Shown here: piece by piece, positions 25,932 through 34,840 of the stretch
How the letters are laid out: each line of letters begins with the position of its first letter
Numbering within the stretch: position 1 is the first letter of the stretch
Source: an uncultured Opitutia bacterium
GTDB taxonomy: Bacteria > Verrucomicrobiota > Verrucomicrobiia > Opitutales > CAJWYM01
DNA length: 61,833 nt
Reading direction: 5' to 3'
Assembly: GCA_913049555.1 (NCBI GenBank)
Contig: CAJWYM010000009.1
Span: 1 to 61,833 of the forward strand
The notes under the pieces: generated by a model
What the model saw: only the letters and a program-made list of their open reading frames with translations
Databases searched by the model: none
What the model was told of the DNA's origin: nothing
Made by a program: the position numbers and the translations under genes

Positions 25932-28205
25932 ATGAAAATTAGAAAATTTTTTACTATGACTCTTCTATTGTGGGGTTTCTTTCCATTTTTGACTCTGTTT
26001 TTATTATCGAAACCAAAAATAAAAGAATCATTGAATCATTTACAAACGATTGAGGATTCAGTTCTGAGTAAAAATACTTATTATTTAGGACCGGATGGGT
26101 CGGATCAAAATATGGGCACTATGGAGAAACCTTTTAAATCAATTAAAAAAGCTTTAGAGGTTCTGAAAGCTGGAGACACTTTATATTTAAAGGAAGGGCG
26201 TTACTTTGATACCCTAGACCTTGGGTCTTTAAGCGGTGGGGACGATTCCCCAATTGTAATTGCCGGGATAAGTCCAGAAAAGGTGGTGATTGATGGAAGA
26301 GATTGTTTGGATTCACAATTGTGGAAGCAGGAGGGAAATGATATTTATTCCATTTCAGTCAACGAACATTTTCATTCTCTGCTAACAAGACAAGATGCCA
26401 TGCTTTTTGTTGAGAATGAACCTTATGTCGAAGCAAGATGGCCAAATATGCGTTACAATGAAAATTGGAACCCTAGGAAAAAGTGGGCTCAATTCGATAA
26501 AAACGCTAGCTCTTATGGAAAGATAATTCAAGAGGAGGTTGCAAAATTAGGTGTGGATTTAACCGGGGCTAAATTACATTTGAAGTATGTTTCTAATTTT
26601 ATCGGAACTCGTAAAATTACCCACCACGAAGCTGGGTCCAATCAAATTTCTTATGAAAAAAAATTGTTTTGGGGAAAACCAGACTATCCAGAATTTGTAC
26701 GAGGCAAAGGGCATTATGAGGAAAAGTTCTTTGTGAGCGGAGCTAGGTCTTTACTCGATTCAAAAGGAGAGTGGCATTATGATCCTGATAAAAGAATTTT
26801 GTCTGTGATCTTTGCCGAGGGCCAATCTCCTAATAAAGATTTTGTTTACATAAAATCTAGGGATTATGGAATTCATTCGATTGATTCCAAAAATTTGCAT
26901 TTGAGAGATTTATTGTTGTTTGCAACCAGTATTCAGCTGGGTGGAGTCCAACAACCCATTTTGGATAAGAAATTAAATCCTAAGTTTAATAAAAAAGGAG
27001 AACCTATTTATCATTTAAGTTTGTGTGATCGACTGAAAATCAAAAACGTTCATGCAATTTACACAAGTGCCTCCAATTCTTATTTTTCTGCTCGAGCCGA
27101 TGTTCTAAGACCTGCCCACAATCCTTTAAACACCTCGCCTCTAGTTGTAGCTCAAAACAGCCGAATTGAGGACTGCGAGTTTGGGTGGTCTTATTACAAT
27201 GGTTTCAGATTGATCGGAAGAGGGAATGTGATGACTCATTGCGTAATCCACAATTCTTCTCTAGACGGATGGATGGCAAAGTCAGGGATCTATCTACGCT
27301 ATGGATACCGAGGCTCTTATACCACGGAACAAGCCAATACAATTGAATCTTGTACCTCTTTCAATTCAGGAGGCGTTGCTATGTACCATTATGGGCCAGG
27401 ACCCAATCACCTCATAAAGAATCATTTTTTCAATGCGGGTATTTATTCTGGAGATATATCTGGAACCTATTTGCCCTACGGGAAACGAGCACAAGGTTCT
27501 ACAATTGCCTACAATTGGGTGCATGCTATTCGGGGAATCGGAATGCGTTGTGATAGCTGGGGCGATGAGATTTATGTTCATCACAATGTAGTCTGGAATG
27601 CTCAGGCGGGTTGTAAGTGGCAGGGGCAAAAACCCTTATTCATTTACAACAATACTTACTTCGTAAACAATCAAAAATCCCCTTTGATGTTAGCAGAAAT
27701 GACCAACCCCAAGGAGGGGGTTATCCAAGGAGCCGATCATGTTGGAAAAACTTGGCATGTAATGAATAATGCTTCTTATGATTTACTCTATCGCTATCCG
27801 GGTTTTTATGTCAAAGAACAACGAACTGTTGGAAATCGTTTGAAAAATTTTTACAGATACCAAGGAAAACAATCCGATCATTTCCATTCAAACAGAACGT
27901 GGAAGGATGGGGACGAGAAAGAACTTTTTGTTTCAACAGATTTAAAGACTATTGATTTAAGACCCAGAGAGGGATCCCCCTTGATTGATAGTGGAAAATA
28001 TGTAGAGGGGATCACTCTTAATACGCTAGATGAACCTGATCAAGGTGCCTATGAGTTTGGTGGAGAATACTGGATACCTGGTGCGAATTGGATGCCTACT
28101 GGATACTCGGTGCCAAAATCAATGGCGGATGCAGTAGAGTTGTCTTCTCAAGCGATTGGCCGTGCTTGGATTTTTTTTCAAGGGGAAGCTTATGCTGATA
28201 AATGA
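25932..28205 (+). CDS. secreted right-handed parallel beta-helix protein
   Basis: A 757-residue exported protein. The N-terminus has a hydrophobic segment (FFTMTLLLWGFFPFLTLFLL) that is either a signal peptide or a membrane anchor. The PDGSDQNMGTMEKPFKSIKKAL segment is the usual opening of beta-helix polysaccharide-binding or -cleaving proteins (pectate-lyase-like and DUF1565-type). Repeated coils with short Asn/Gly-rich turns (RIEDCEFGWSYYNGF, NTIESCTSFNSGG, YNWVHAIRGIGMRCD, VHHNVVWN) cover about 380-620. Family members are lyases, hydrolases or surface adhesins; catalytic residues cannot be assigned here. Its 3' end overlaps the convergent kinase gene by 16 bp. Confidence 0.8.
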   Translation: MKIRKFFTMTLLLWGFFPFLTLFLLSKPKIKESLNHLQTIEDSVLSKNTYYLGPDGSDQNMGTMEKPFKSIKKALEVLKAGDTLYLKEGRYFDTLDLGSLSGGDDSPIVIAGISPEKVVIDGRDCLDSQLWKQEGNDIYSISVNEHFHSLLTRQDAMLFVENEPYVEARWPNMRYNENWNPRKKWAQFDKNASSYGKIIQEEVAKLGVDLTGAKLHLKYVSNFIGTRKITHHEAGSNQISYEKKLFWGKPDYPEFVRGKGHYEEKFFVSGARSLLDSKGEWHYDPDKRILSVIFAEGQSPNKDFVYIKSRDYGIHSIDSKNLHLRDLLLFATSIQLGGVQQPILDKKLNPKFNKKGEPIYHLSLCDRLKIKNVHAIYTSASNSYFSARADVLRPAHNPLNTSPLVVAQNSRIEDCEFGWSYYNGFRLIGRGNVMTHCVIHNSSLDGWMAKSGIYLRYGYRGSYTTEQANTIESCTSFNSGGVAMYHYGPGPNHLIKNHFFNAGIYSGDISGTYLPYGKRAQGSTIAYNWVHAIRGIGMRCDSWGDEIYVHHNVVWNAQAGCKWQGQKPLFIYNNTYFVNNQKSPLMLAEMTNPKEGVIQGADHVGKTWHVMNNASYDLLYRYPGFYVKEQRTVGNRLKNFYRYQGKQSDHFHSNRTWKDGDEKELFVSTDLKTIDLRPREGSPLIDSGKYVEGITLNTLDEPDQGAYEFGGEYWIPGANWMPTGYSVPKSMADAVELSSQAIGRAWIFFQGEAYADK

Positions 28206-28705
28206 TCGAGAACGGACTGGACTCTTTGCTCCAAGTTTCCTTTAAGAGGGATAAAATTAATTTTGTTATTTTCTAATATTTGTTCGAATTTGCATTGCAG
28301 TTGTTCCCTTGCTTTCTGACTTTCTCGTTGTCCAGGGTCGGAGACCCATGGAAAATCTGGTTGACACAAAAAATAAAAATCGTAGCGAGTTTTCCGGAAT
28401 TTCCGATCGATCCAATCGATTTGCTTTTGAAAATAGTGATCCGCGTATAGAATCGAGGAAAGAATATTTGTGTCATGAAATGAGAAGCGATTGGCATTTT
28501 TACAGGCTTTTTGCTCATTGGCAAACTGACCTTTGCCAATGATTTCTAAATCCTTTACTTTTAATTCTCGATTTATCCTTTGCACATATTCCCGAACGTA
28601 TTCATTCGAATAGGGCTCGCCAAATCTTTTAGCAAGCGCTCTTGTAAGGGTGCTTTTACCCGTGCACTCGGCACCTGTAAAAACAATTTTTTTTACTTTG
28701 CACAT
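28190..28705 (-). CDS. NadR-like P-loop kinase (putative vitamin kinase)
   Basis: A 171-residue cytoplasmic P-loop protein with Walker A GAECTGKSTLT and an early EYVREYVQR element, matching the AAA_28/ribosylnicotinamide-kinase-like domain of NadR but without the adenylyltransferase half. It overlaps the pnuT-like gene by 13 bp, so both are almost surely cotranscribed. In NAD salvage such a domain phosphorylates nicotinamide riboside. Here the adjoining TPP riboswitch and TonB receptor point instead to thiamine or a precursor as the substrate, trapping it as the phosphate. That is an inference from context; the alternative is a nicotinamide riboside kinase. Confidence 0.75.
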   Translation of the reverse strand: MCKVKKIVFTGAECTGKSTLTRALAKRFGEPYSNEYVREYVQRINRELKVKDLEIIGKGQFANEQKACKNANRFSFHDTNILSSILYADHYFQKQIDWIDRKFRKTRYDFYFLCQPDFPWVSDPGQRESQKAREQLQCKFEQILENNKINFIPLKGNLEQRVQSVLDHLSA

Positions 28706-29280
28706 GATAGATTGCTGTTTTTTAACTCTTTATTCCAGCTTAGGAAACCTTTAGTGGCTAAAAAGATGAATACAACAAACATAATGACCGTTGCATAATA
28801 ACCCTGAAAACCCCACAAAATTATAAAACAAAGGTCTGCAACAATCCAAAAGATCCAATTTTGAAGGATCTTTTTACCGAGCATCCATTGAGCTATGAAG
28901 GATAAGGTTGTTGCAAAGGCATCTAGATAGGGAAGTGCACTTTTAACAAAGCTAGAAAGAGTGAAGCCAAGAATCAAAGTTCCTAGAATGGCAATTAAAA
29001 TAATTCCGGTCAAATTCTTAGGACTTAAAGACTGGATCGTCGATTTCTCATTGATGGAACTTTTGGATTCATCTTTTAAATTCTTCCATTGAATCCAACC
29101 ATAAATGGATATGGGTATAAAACAGGCGTTGAGAACCATCGCTGCATATAAATCGGCTCGAAAACTAAGAATAATATACACACAATAGCAAATTATAAAT
29201 AGGGGCCAGGCTAAGATTTTTTCTTTGATGCTAAGAGATACACCGACAAGACCGGCGATGGTTCCAAGCCACTCAATCAT
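28693..29280 (-). CDS. pnuT: PnuC-family transporter, likely thiamine-type PnuT
   Basis: A roughly 195-residue inner-membrane protein with about seven hydrophobic helices. I chose the ATG at 29280 because AAGGA lies seven bases upstream; the ATG at 29316 has no such site. The start IEWLGTIAGLVGVSLSIKEKILAW and YCVYIILSFRADLYAAMVL match the PnuC fold of vitamin facilitators. PnuC takes nicotinamide riboside and PnuT takes thiamine; the two are close and the choice of PnuT rests on the neighbouring TPP-riboswitch-controlled TonB receptor. No second riboswitch lies on this gene's own strand, so its control is unclear. It overlaps the kinase gene by 13 bp. Confidence 0.75.
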   Translation of the reverse strand: MIEWLGTIAGLVGVSLSIKEKILAWPLFIICYCVYIILSFRADLYAAMVLNACFIPISIYGWIQWKNLKDESKSSINEKSTIQSLSPKNLTGIILIAILGTLILGFTLSSFVKSALPYLDAFATTLSFIAQWMLGKKILQNWIFWIVADLCFIILWGFQGYYATVIMFVVFIFLATKGFLSWNKELKNSNLSCAK

Positions 29281-29369
29281 GGATGTTTCCTTGAATTGTA
29301 AAATAATTGTTTCCATAAAGGATCATAAGAAATAAAAGACATCGTTCTGTCCATCCTGAAAAATCACTG

Positions 29370-29398
29370 TTGACATCGAATGGATTAAAAAGTCTAAT
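29370..29398 (+). promoter_or_regulatory. sigma70-type promoter of the TPP riboswitch transcript
   Basis: A perfect -35 box TTGACA (29370-29375), a 17-bp spacer and a -10 box TCTAAT (29393-29398, one base from consensus). The expected start point, about 29405, coincides with the 5' edge of the TPP aptamer, so the transcript would begin with the riboswitch. Confidence 0.75.
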
Positions 29399-29402
29399 CG
29401 AG

Positions 29403-29502
29403 TTTCCTTAGGGGTGACCTGTATGGTCTGAGATGTTAAATTGTCCTCCAATTTGCGATCCCTTTGAACCTGATACGGTTGATACCGACGTAGGGAAAGG
29501 AT
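29403..29502 (+). promoter_or_regulatory. TPP riboswitch (THI element)
   Basis: The aptamer's conserved blocks appear in order: GGGGTG near 29411, CTGAGA (29429-29434), then CCCTTTGAACCTGATACGG and the TACCGACGTAGGGAAAGG block. P1 arms TTCCTT (29404-29409) and AAAGGA (about 29496-29501) pair. TPP binding should reduce expression of the TonB-dependent receptor gene starting 70 bp downstream, probably by hiding its ribosome binding site, since no T-run terminator is seen between them. Confidence 0.93.
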
Positions 29503-29571
29503 TGGAATGTTTTAGGGTACACATTCTTCTCTGCGTTGTTATTGACTCAAATTAAATGTGAGTAGCAAGCA

Positions 29572-31689
29572 ATGAAACCGATGAATAAACTTGGAAATGC
29601 AATTACTGGATCGATCTTCCTTATTGGTAGCCTATACGGTCAGTCTGATAATGATCCTCAATACAACGATATCCTTCAATTAGAAGAATCTGTAGTTACG
29701 GGACTTCTATGGGAATCCGAATTACAAAAGACAACTGCGAGTGTATCTGTATTGGAAAAAGAAAGTTTTGAGGCTAGCGGAGCCCAACATTTAGAGGACA
29801 TTGTCAACAATATCTCCAATTTGACTTGGACGGGAGGTACTTCTCGACCCAGATACATTCAAATCCGAGGGATTGGTGAGAATTCTCAATTTGAGGGGGA
29901 GACTCCTGATTCGTCAGTCCGATTCTTGGTGGATGATTTTGACTTTACTGGATTGGGAACGATTGGAAATCTTTTTGATTCCAAGCAAGTTGAAATCTTG
30001 CGTGGTCCTCAAGCAGGATCCTTTGGTGTAAATGCTGCGGGTGGAGTTGTGAAAATTGTGACAGAAGACCCGACTCCTTACTGGACTGGAAAAGTTGAAA
30101 GCACTGTTGGGAGTGATCACTTGCTTGCTGGAGGATTTGCAATTGGGGGACCCATTCTGGACGATCGCTTGACTTTTAGAGCTCACCTTTATCAGTTGAA
30201 TCAAGATGGTTTTAAGAAAAATAGATTTTTGAATAAAGAGGACACAAATAAAAGGGATGAACTCAATTCACAATTAAAAATTCGCTGGAAGCCGAGTGAG
30301 GAATGGACCTTGGATGGCGCTTTTTTCTATGCGGACTTTGACAATGGCTATGATGAATTTGTTCTAAGCAATCATAACGAAAATTCATTTTCTGATCAGC
30401 CTGGAAAAGATCAACAAGAAAGCTTTGGAACAAGCCTTAGAGCAAAGTTTACAGGTTGGGATCTCGCTGCAGTCACCTCTGTTACTCAGTTGAATCATAG
30501 CGATATAGAATATAGCTATGATTCCGATTGGGGAGCTGGAACGAATATATCGGGAGCTGCTAGTAGTGGCTACTCAGGGTTTATGTATCTGGAAAAAGAA
30601 CGGGATGTTTTTTCACAGGAAATTCGATTGGATTCAAGCGACTTAAAAAACAAATTAGAGATAGTAGATCGATGGACCGTTGGTTCCTATTTGAGTCAAA
30701 TGGAAGAAAAAAGTGTTTTTGATTACGTGGATGAGTTTGGAACTGGAGCAGGTAGTTCCAGTTATGAAACAAAATCGATCGCTTTTTTTGGAAAAATTGG
30801 CAAAGACTTTTCCTCTTCCACGAGAATCCAGTTCGGAGCAAGAGCAGAGTATCATGATGTTCACTTACAATCCAAAGTCACTGAAGATTATTATGGATCT
30901 TTGGTCTCAGGAATTGTTGATTCAGGGAAAGAGAATCTCTTATTTGGAGGCAAAATTACTTTGGAACAGGACTTGAATGAGGATCATTTGCTTTTTATAA
31001 GTGCTGCTCGTGGTTACAAAGCTGCAGGAGCTAATAATGGAGGATTCCTGTCAGTCGGTGATTCTAACTCTTATGATGAGGAGACGGTTTGGAATTATGA
31101 GACAGGAATTCGCAGTTCGTTTGCTGAGGGTAAGATTTCCTCTAAATGGACTGCTTTTTACATGGATCGTCAGGATGCACAACTTCGAGATTCCTCAGGA
31201 TCGGGTGGTTTTTTCCGCTATTTTACCTCAAATCAAGGGAGTGCTCAGCATTATGGAATTGAATCCGAGATCCTTTGGTATGCGAATCAAAACTGGTCCT
31301 TCAGTGGAGGGCTAGGTTTGATGGAAACGGAACTAGAGAATACTAAAAGAGAAATCTCAAATTCTCCAAGTTACACCTACAGTTTACGAAGTGATCTTAC
31401 TTTGGAAAATGGGTTTTTTGCGAACCTTGAATACGTAGGCAGTGACAGTTATTTTGAATCCAACAGTCACAATGAAAAAAGAAGTGCTTACAATGTTTTA
31501 AATGGGGCCTTTGGGTATGAATACCAGAACTGGAAATTGACTCTTTGGAGTAGAAACATTCTAGACTTTGACTACGAAGATCGAATCTTTTTGTTCGATA
31601 ATTATGACCCCTTCAATCCTGGTGTTCAAAGATATGAAGGTTCAGCAGCTCCCAGACAGTTTGGTGGCACACTCAATTATGCTTGGTAG
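29572..31689 (+). CDS. TonB-dependent outer membrane receptor, likely for thiamine
   Basis: A 705-residue outer-membrane receptor. After a signal peptide (GNAITGSIFLIGSLYGQS) comes a short TonB-box-like stretch (EESVVTGLL), a plug domain (about 45-165: TTASVSVLEKESFEASG, RYIQIRGIGENSQF, VEILRGPQAGSFGVNAAGGVV) and a 22-strand-type barrel ending in a C-terminal aromatic residue (NYAW). It is preceded by a TPP riboswitch and ends in its own terminator. In Bacteroidota and related groups TPP-controlled receptors import thiamine; the same role fits here. A pnuT-like transporter and a kinase lie divergently next to it. The TonB/ExbBD energiser must come from elsewhere. Confidence 0.88.
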   Translation: MKPMNKLGNAITGSIFLIGSLYGQSDNDPQYNDILQLEESVVTGLLWESELQKTTASVSVLEKESFEASGAQHLEDIVNNISNLTWTGGTSRPRYIQIRGIGENSQFEGETPDSSVRFLVDDFDFTGLGTIGNLFDSKQVEILRGPQAGSFGVNAAGGVVKIVTEDPTPYWTGKVESTVGSDHLLAGGFAIGGPILDDRLTFRAHLYQLNQDGFKKNRFLNKEDTNKRDELNSQLKIRWKPSEEWTLDGAFFYADFDNGYDEFVLSNHNENSFSDQPGKDQQESFGTSLRAKFTGWDLAAVTSVTQLNHSDIEYSYDSDWGAGTNISGAASSGYSGFMYLEKERDVFSQEIRLDSSDLKNKLEIVDRWTVGSYLSQMEEKSVFDYVDEFGTGAGSSSYETKSIAFFGKIGKDFSSSTRIQFGARAEYHDVHLQSKVTEDYYGSLVSGIVDSGKENLLFGGKITLEQDLNEDHLLFISAARGYKAAGANNGGFLSVGDSNSYDEETVWNYETGIRSSFAEGKISSKWTAFYMDRQDAQLRDSSGSGGFFRYFTSNQGSAQHYGIESEILWYANQNWSFSGGLGLMETELENTKREISNSPSYTYSLRSDLTLENGFFANLEYVGSDSYFESNSHNEKRSAYNVLNGAFGYEYQNWKLTLWSRNILDFDYEDRIFLFDNYDPFNPGVQRYEGSAAPRQFGGTLNYAW

Positions 31690-31756
31690 TAGAGTCAATA
31701 GATCCTTAGATCTCAATTGAGGATTCGTTTGAAGAGAACCCTCCTAGATATTTAAA

Positions 31757-31787
31757 AAAGGGGAAGTCCGATGGGCTTCCCCTTTGG
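31757..31787 (+). terminator. intrinsic terminator of the TonB receptor gene
   Basis: AAAGGGGAAG pairs perfectly with CTTCCCCTTT, and the inner TCC and GGG extend the stem around a three-base loop. It lies about 70 bp after the receptor stop; the T tail is short, but A-rich flanks make it work in both directions. Confidence 0.75.
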
Positions 31788-32109
31788 TTTGTAAGATTAA
31801 AAATTTTCACAACTCTTCGGCTATATTGATTTCGCTAGAATAAAAATTTTCAATTTCTGAGAAGATTTCGACCACTTCTGGAAGACCATTGAATGGAGCT
31901 CAGAATCGTGATTATAAAGAGTATGGGGGGGGTTGAACGAAGCCTATCGGTTCCCTCTACGATTGTGTGTTGACTATTGTTAGTTCGGATATTCGCACAA
32001 TTGAGACAAATTCATTTTACTCTTGTTCTTACTCTCAATGATGTATGCTCTAAAGAGCTACAGTCAGGGTCCGTTACAAGCTAAACAACTTTTTAATTCA
32101 ACGATCCTT
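31788..32109. other. intergenic, nothing recognised
   Basis: About 320 bp between the receptor terminator and the convergent argF stop. It holds no ORF worth calling and I see no structured RNA in it. Confidence 0.45.
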
Positions 32110-33066
32110 TTATCTTATAGATCTTTTGGCTTCAGCAAGGATAGCCATGATTGCTTTTTGAGTATGCAATCGATTTTCTGCCTGGTCGTAGAGGATCGCC
32201 CTTGGATTTTCTAGCACAGTCTCCGAGACTTCCCAGCCCGGATGCGTTGGCATGCAATGCATAAAGTAAGCATCTGGCTTTGCTAATGAGAACAGTTCCT
32301 CAGTTACCGAGTACGGTTTCATAAGTTCAATGCGTTCTTCAGACTCTTTTTCTTTACCCATACTGACCCACACATCGGTATAGAGCATATCTGCTTGGTC
32401 TGCAGCTTCTTTAGCATCGGTTGTGAAATGAATCTCGGTATCTAAATTACGAGATTTCATGAATTGGATCGCCTCTTGAGTCGTTTCAAATCCCTCAGGT
32501 CCAGATAGAACCAGCTGAAAGCCAAGTAATTTAGATAGAATCACCCAAGAGTTCGCCATATTGCATGCAGTGTCCCCAAAGAAAGCAATTTTTTTCCCTT
32601 TTAAGTCATCCATCCAGGAATCACTTTGTGGATCGCTCCATCTTTCAAGAAGAGTAAAGATATCCGTAAAGGTTTGGCATGGATGCAACAAGTCTGTTAG
32701 AGCATTGATGACTGGAATACTGCTATGTTTGGCAAATTCTTCAATGATCTCATGTTCAAAAGTTCTAATAATGAGTCCGTGCATATATCTGGACAACACA
32801 TTGGCGGTGTCTTTGATGCTTTCACCTCTTCCAACTTGCATAGTTCTATCATCTAAATACAAGCTTGTGCCTCCTAACTCCCTGACCCCAATTTCAAATG
32901 AAACTCGAGTTCTAGTGCTATTTTTAAAGAAGAGTAACCCCCATGTTTGCTTGTCTAAAACAGGTGGTGTATGGCGATTTCTTAATCTCTTAAAATCAGC
33001 GGCCAATGAGAAGACTTCTTTTATTTCGTGAAGTTGTAAATCGGTAGATCCAAGGAAATGTTTCAT
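32110..33066 (-). CDS. argF: ornithine carbamoyltransferase
   Basis: The enzyme makes citrulline from ornithine and carbamoyl phosphate in arginine synthesis, in the cytoplasm. The ATG at 33066 is chosen because it overlaps the argD stop as ATGA and starts KHFLGSTDL, as in the family; the longer reading begins with unrelated residues. The carbamoyl-phosphate loop STRTR (50-54), HPCQ (about 129) and the ornithine-binding VSMGKE are present. The late motif reads HCMPTHPG where HCLPAHRG is commoner, so the Arg that contacts the substrate is replaced by Pro or displaced. Length, about 318 residues, is normal. It is the second gene of the argD-argF pair. Confidence 0.9.
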   Translation of the reverse strand: MKHFLGSTDLQLHEIKEVFSLAADFKRLRNRHTPPVLDKQTWGLLFFKNSTRTRVSFEIGVRELGGTSLYLDDRTMQVGRGESIKDTANVLSRYMHGLIIRTFEHEIIEEFAKHSSIPVINALTDLLHPCQTFTDIFTLLERWSDPQSDSWMDDLKGKKIAFFGDTACNMANSWVILSKLLGFQLVLSGPEGFETTQEAIQFMKSRNLDTEIHFTTDAKEAADQADMLYTDVWVSMGKEKESEERIELMKPYSVTEELFSLAKPDAYFMHCMPTHPGWEVSETVLENPRAILYDQAENRLHTQKAIMAILAEAKRSIR

Positions 33067-34259
33067 TTTTGTAAGTTTGACAAGGTTTGCTTCATTGTAG
33101 ATAGGGCCCAATCCAGTTGTTCTTGGGTTACGTTCAGTGGAGGCAGTAAACGGATTACATTTCCTCCAGCAGGAACGGTAATCAATTTAGAATTTCTTAA
33201 TTGCTGAATGAAATTTGCCGGGTTTTGTTTACAAACAATCCCAACCATCAAACCTTCACCACGGATATCTTCTATAAAATCATATTCAGCTTTTAGATCG
33301 TGCAATCGAGGAAGCCATCGAGCAGACAACTCTTGAACCTGACTCAGCAGGTTCTGCTCCTCCATGATATCCAAAACAGCCAGAGCTGCAGCAGATGCAA
33401 GGGGGGAACCTCCAAAAGTGGTCCCATGTGATCCCGGCTGGAAAAGATTTGAAAACTCCTCTTTTACCCAGATAGCACCGATCGGGTAACCACCCCCTAG
33501 TCCTTTGGCCAAACCAATTGCATCGGGAACAATTTCAGCTTTTTGATAGGCAAGGAAGTTCCCAGTCCTTCCAATTCCACACTGGACTTCGTCTAAAATT
33601 AGTAGAATTTGATGCTCATCGCACAAAGCTCTCAATTCTCTTAAAAATTCTGTTGAACAAGGATGAATTCCGCCCTCTCCTTGGATCGTCTCCACCATAA
33701 TGGCCGCGGTTTGTTCTGTAATCTTGGAACGAAAACTTCCAATGTCATTCAATTTTGCGAAAGAAAAGCCTTCAAGTAATGGAGCGAATCCATTTTGAAC
33801 CTTTTCTTGAGGGGTTGCGCTCATTCCACCAAATGTCCTGCCGTGGAATGCATTTTCAGCACAAATTACATGGAAATTCTGACCCTCTTTGCCGATTCGT
33901 TTCGCTCCGTGAAGTCTAGCTAATTTTAAAAGAGCCTCATTCGCTTCTGCCCCACTATTGCAAAAAAGCATTTTACCGGGGGCTATGTAATGCACCAATT
34001 TTTCAGCTAAATCTCTTTGTTTTTGAATTCCAAAAAGATTGGAACAGTGAATGAGATCATTCATCTGGCTCGAAACCCGAGAGACAAATTCTGGATTGCA
34101 ATGCCCTAAAGTGTTGACTGCAATCCCAGATGCAAAGTCTAAATATCTTTCACCCAAATGATCCCACACATAAGAACCCTGTCCTTTTATAATGTCAAAA
34201 GGGGCTTCTCCATAATTTGGTATTAGATAAGATTGTTTGGATCTGTTGGTATGATTCAT
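33063..34259 (-). CDS. argD: acetylornithine aminotransferase
   Basis: A 398-residue class-III, PLP-dependent aminotransferase that converts N-acetylglutamate semialdehyde to N-acetylornithine. Family marks: YLDFASGIAVNTLGHCNP, CNSGAEANEALLKLAR, the AFHGRTFG segment, LILDEVQCGIGRTGN, the Lys-bearing IGLAKGLGGGYPIGA and the HGTTFGGSPLAS segment. The stop overlaps the argF start by 4 bp, so the two should be translationally coupled. Dual function with succinyldiaminopimelate aminotransferase is possible in some bacteria and cannot be excluded. Confidence 0.93.
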   Translation of the reverse strand: MNHTNRSKQSYLIPNYGEAPFDIIKGQGSYVWDHLGERYLDFASGIAVNTLGHCNPEFVSRVSSQMNDLIHCSNLFGIQKQRDLAEKLVHYIAPGKMLFCNSGAEANEALLKLARLHGAKRIGKEGQNFHVICAENAFHGRTFGGMSATPQEKVQNGFAPLLEGFSFAKLNDIGSFRSKITEQTAAIMVETIQGEGGIHPCSTEFLRELRALCDEHQILLILDEVQCGIGRTGNFLAYQKAEIVPDAIGLAKGLGGGYPIGAIWVKEEFSNLFQPGSHGTTFGGSPLASAAALAVLDIMEEQNLLSQVQELSARWLPRLHDLKAEYDFIEDIRGEGLMVGIVCKQNPANFIQQLRNSKLITVPAGGNVIRLLPPLNVTQEQLDWALSTMKQTLSNLQK

Positions 34260-34840
34260 GCCAAGGGGTCTATAGTGAAGATTTATTAATAAAATGCAAA
34301 TAGAAAGCTCAGGAACTACCAGTTCTCAAAAAACTTCAAGTTGCTTTGTTTTGACGCAGCAAGAGCGGCAAATTTTAGATCTCAATAAATGTAGAGTAAG
34401 GACCCTTTTAGCCTAAGTAGTTTGATTAAAAAAAAGAACAAATTCAATCCGTTCCTTCTTAAAACATCGCATTTTTAATGGAAGTACTAATGCATCAAAA
34501 AATTCGATTGCTAGAGGTTTGATTTTCCTATTATTAAGCGTTTTTACATTCAATATTTGCAATTTTTGAGATTCTTTATGTTCTACAAAGATCTGTTTTT
34601 AAAAAAGAAACTCTTTAAATAGAAACCCTTTCTCGAATATTTAAGCCTTGGATGACTCTCGAGAAAGCTTCGTAAAATTAAAAATTCATTAGATTCTTAT
34701 TGTTAGATCCTTTTAAAAGGGTTCAAAAAGAAACAAACATTTCATCTTAAATACTCCCAATTCAATTCTTAAAAAGCCGATAAATAATTATAGACCCTTG
34801 ATTTTTATATTAGAGAGGGTAAATTCATAACAAAGAGAAT
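34260..34840. other. long intergenic region with no clear content
   Basis: An AT-rich gap of about 580 bp between argD and the HAD gene, which diverge from it. A possible 40-residue ORF on the plus strand (34294-34416, ends NKCRVRTLLA) has no ribosome binding site and is not called. Short inverted repeats occur (for example GAACTACCAGTTC near 34313) but no terminator or known RNA. It likely holds both genes' promoters. Confidence 0.45.

Noticed and set aside
29281-29402. Second TPP riboswitch on the minus strand for pnuT
   Set aside because: No aptamer blocks are seen on that strand and the space left is too short beside the promoter.
34294-34416. Possible 40-residue plus-strand ORF in the argD upstream gap
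   Set aside because: No ribosome binding site, no partner gene nearby, and such short open frames are expected by chance.
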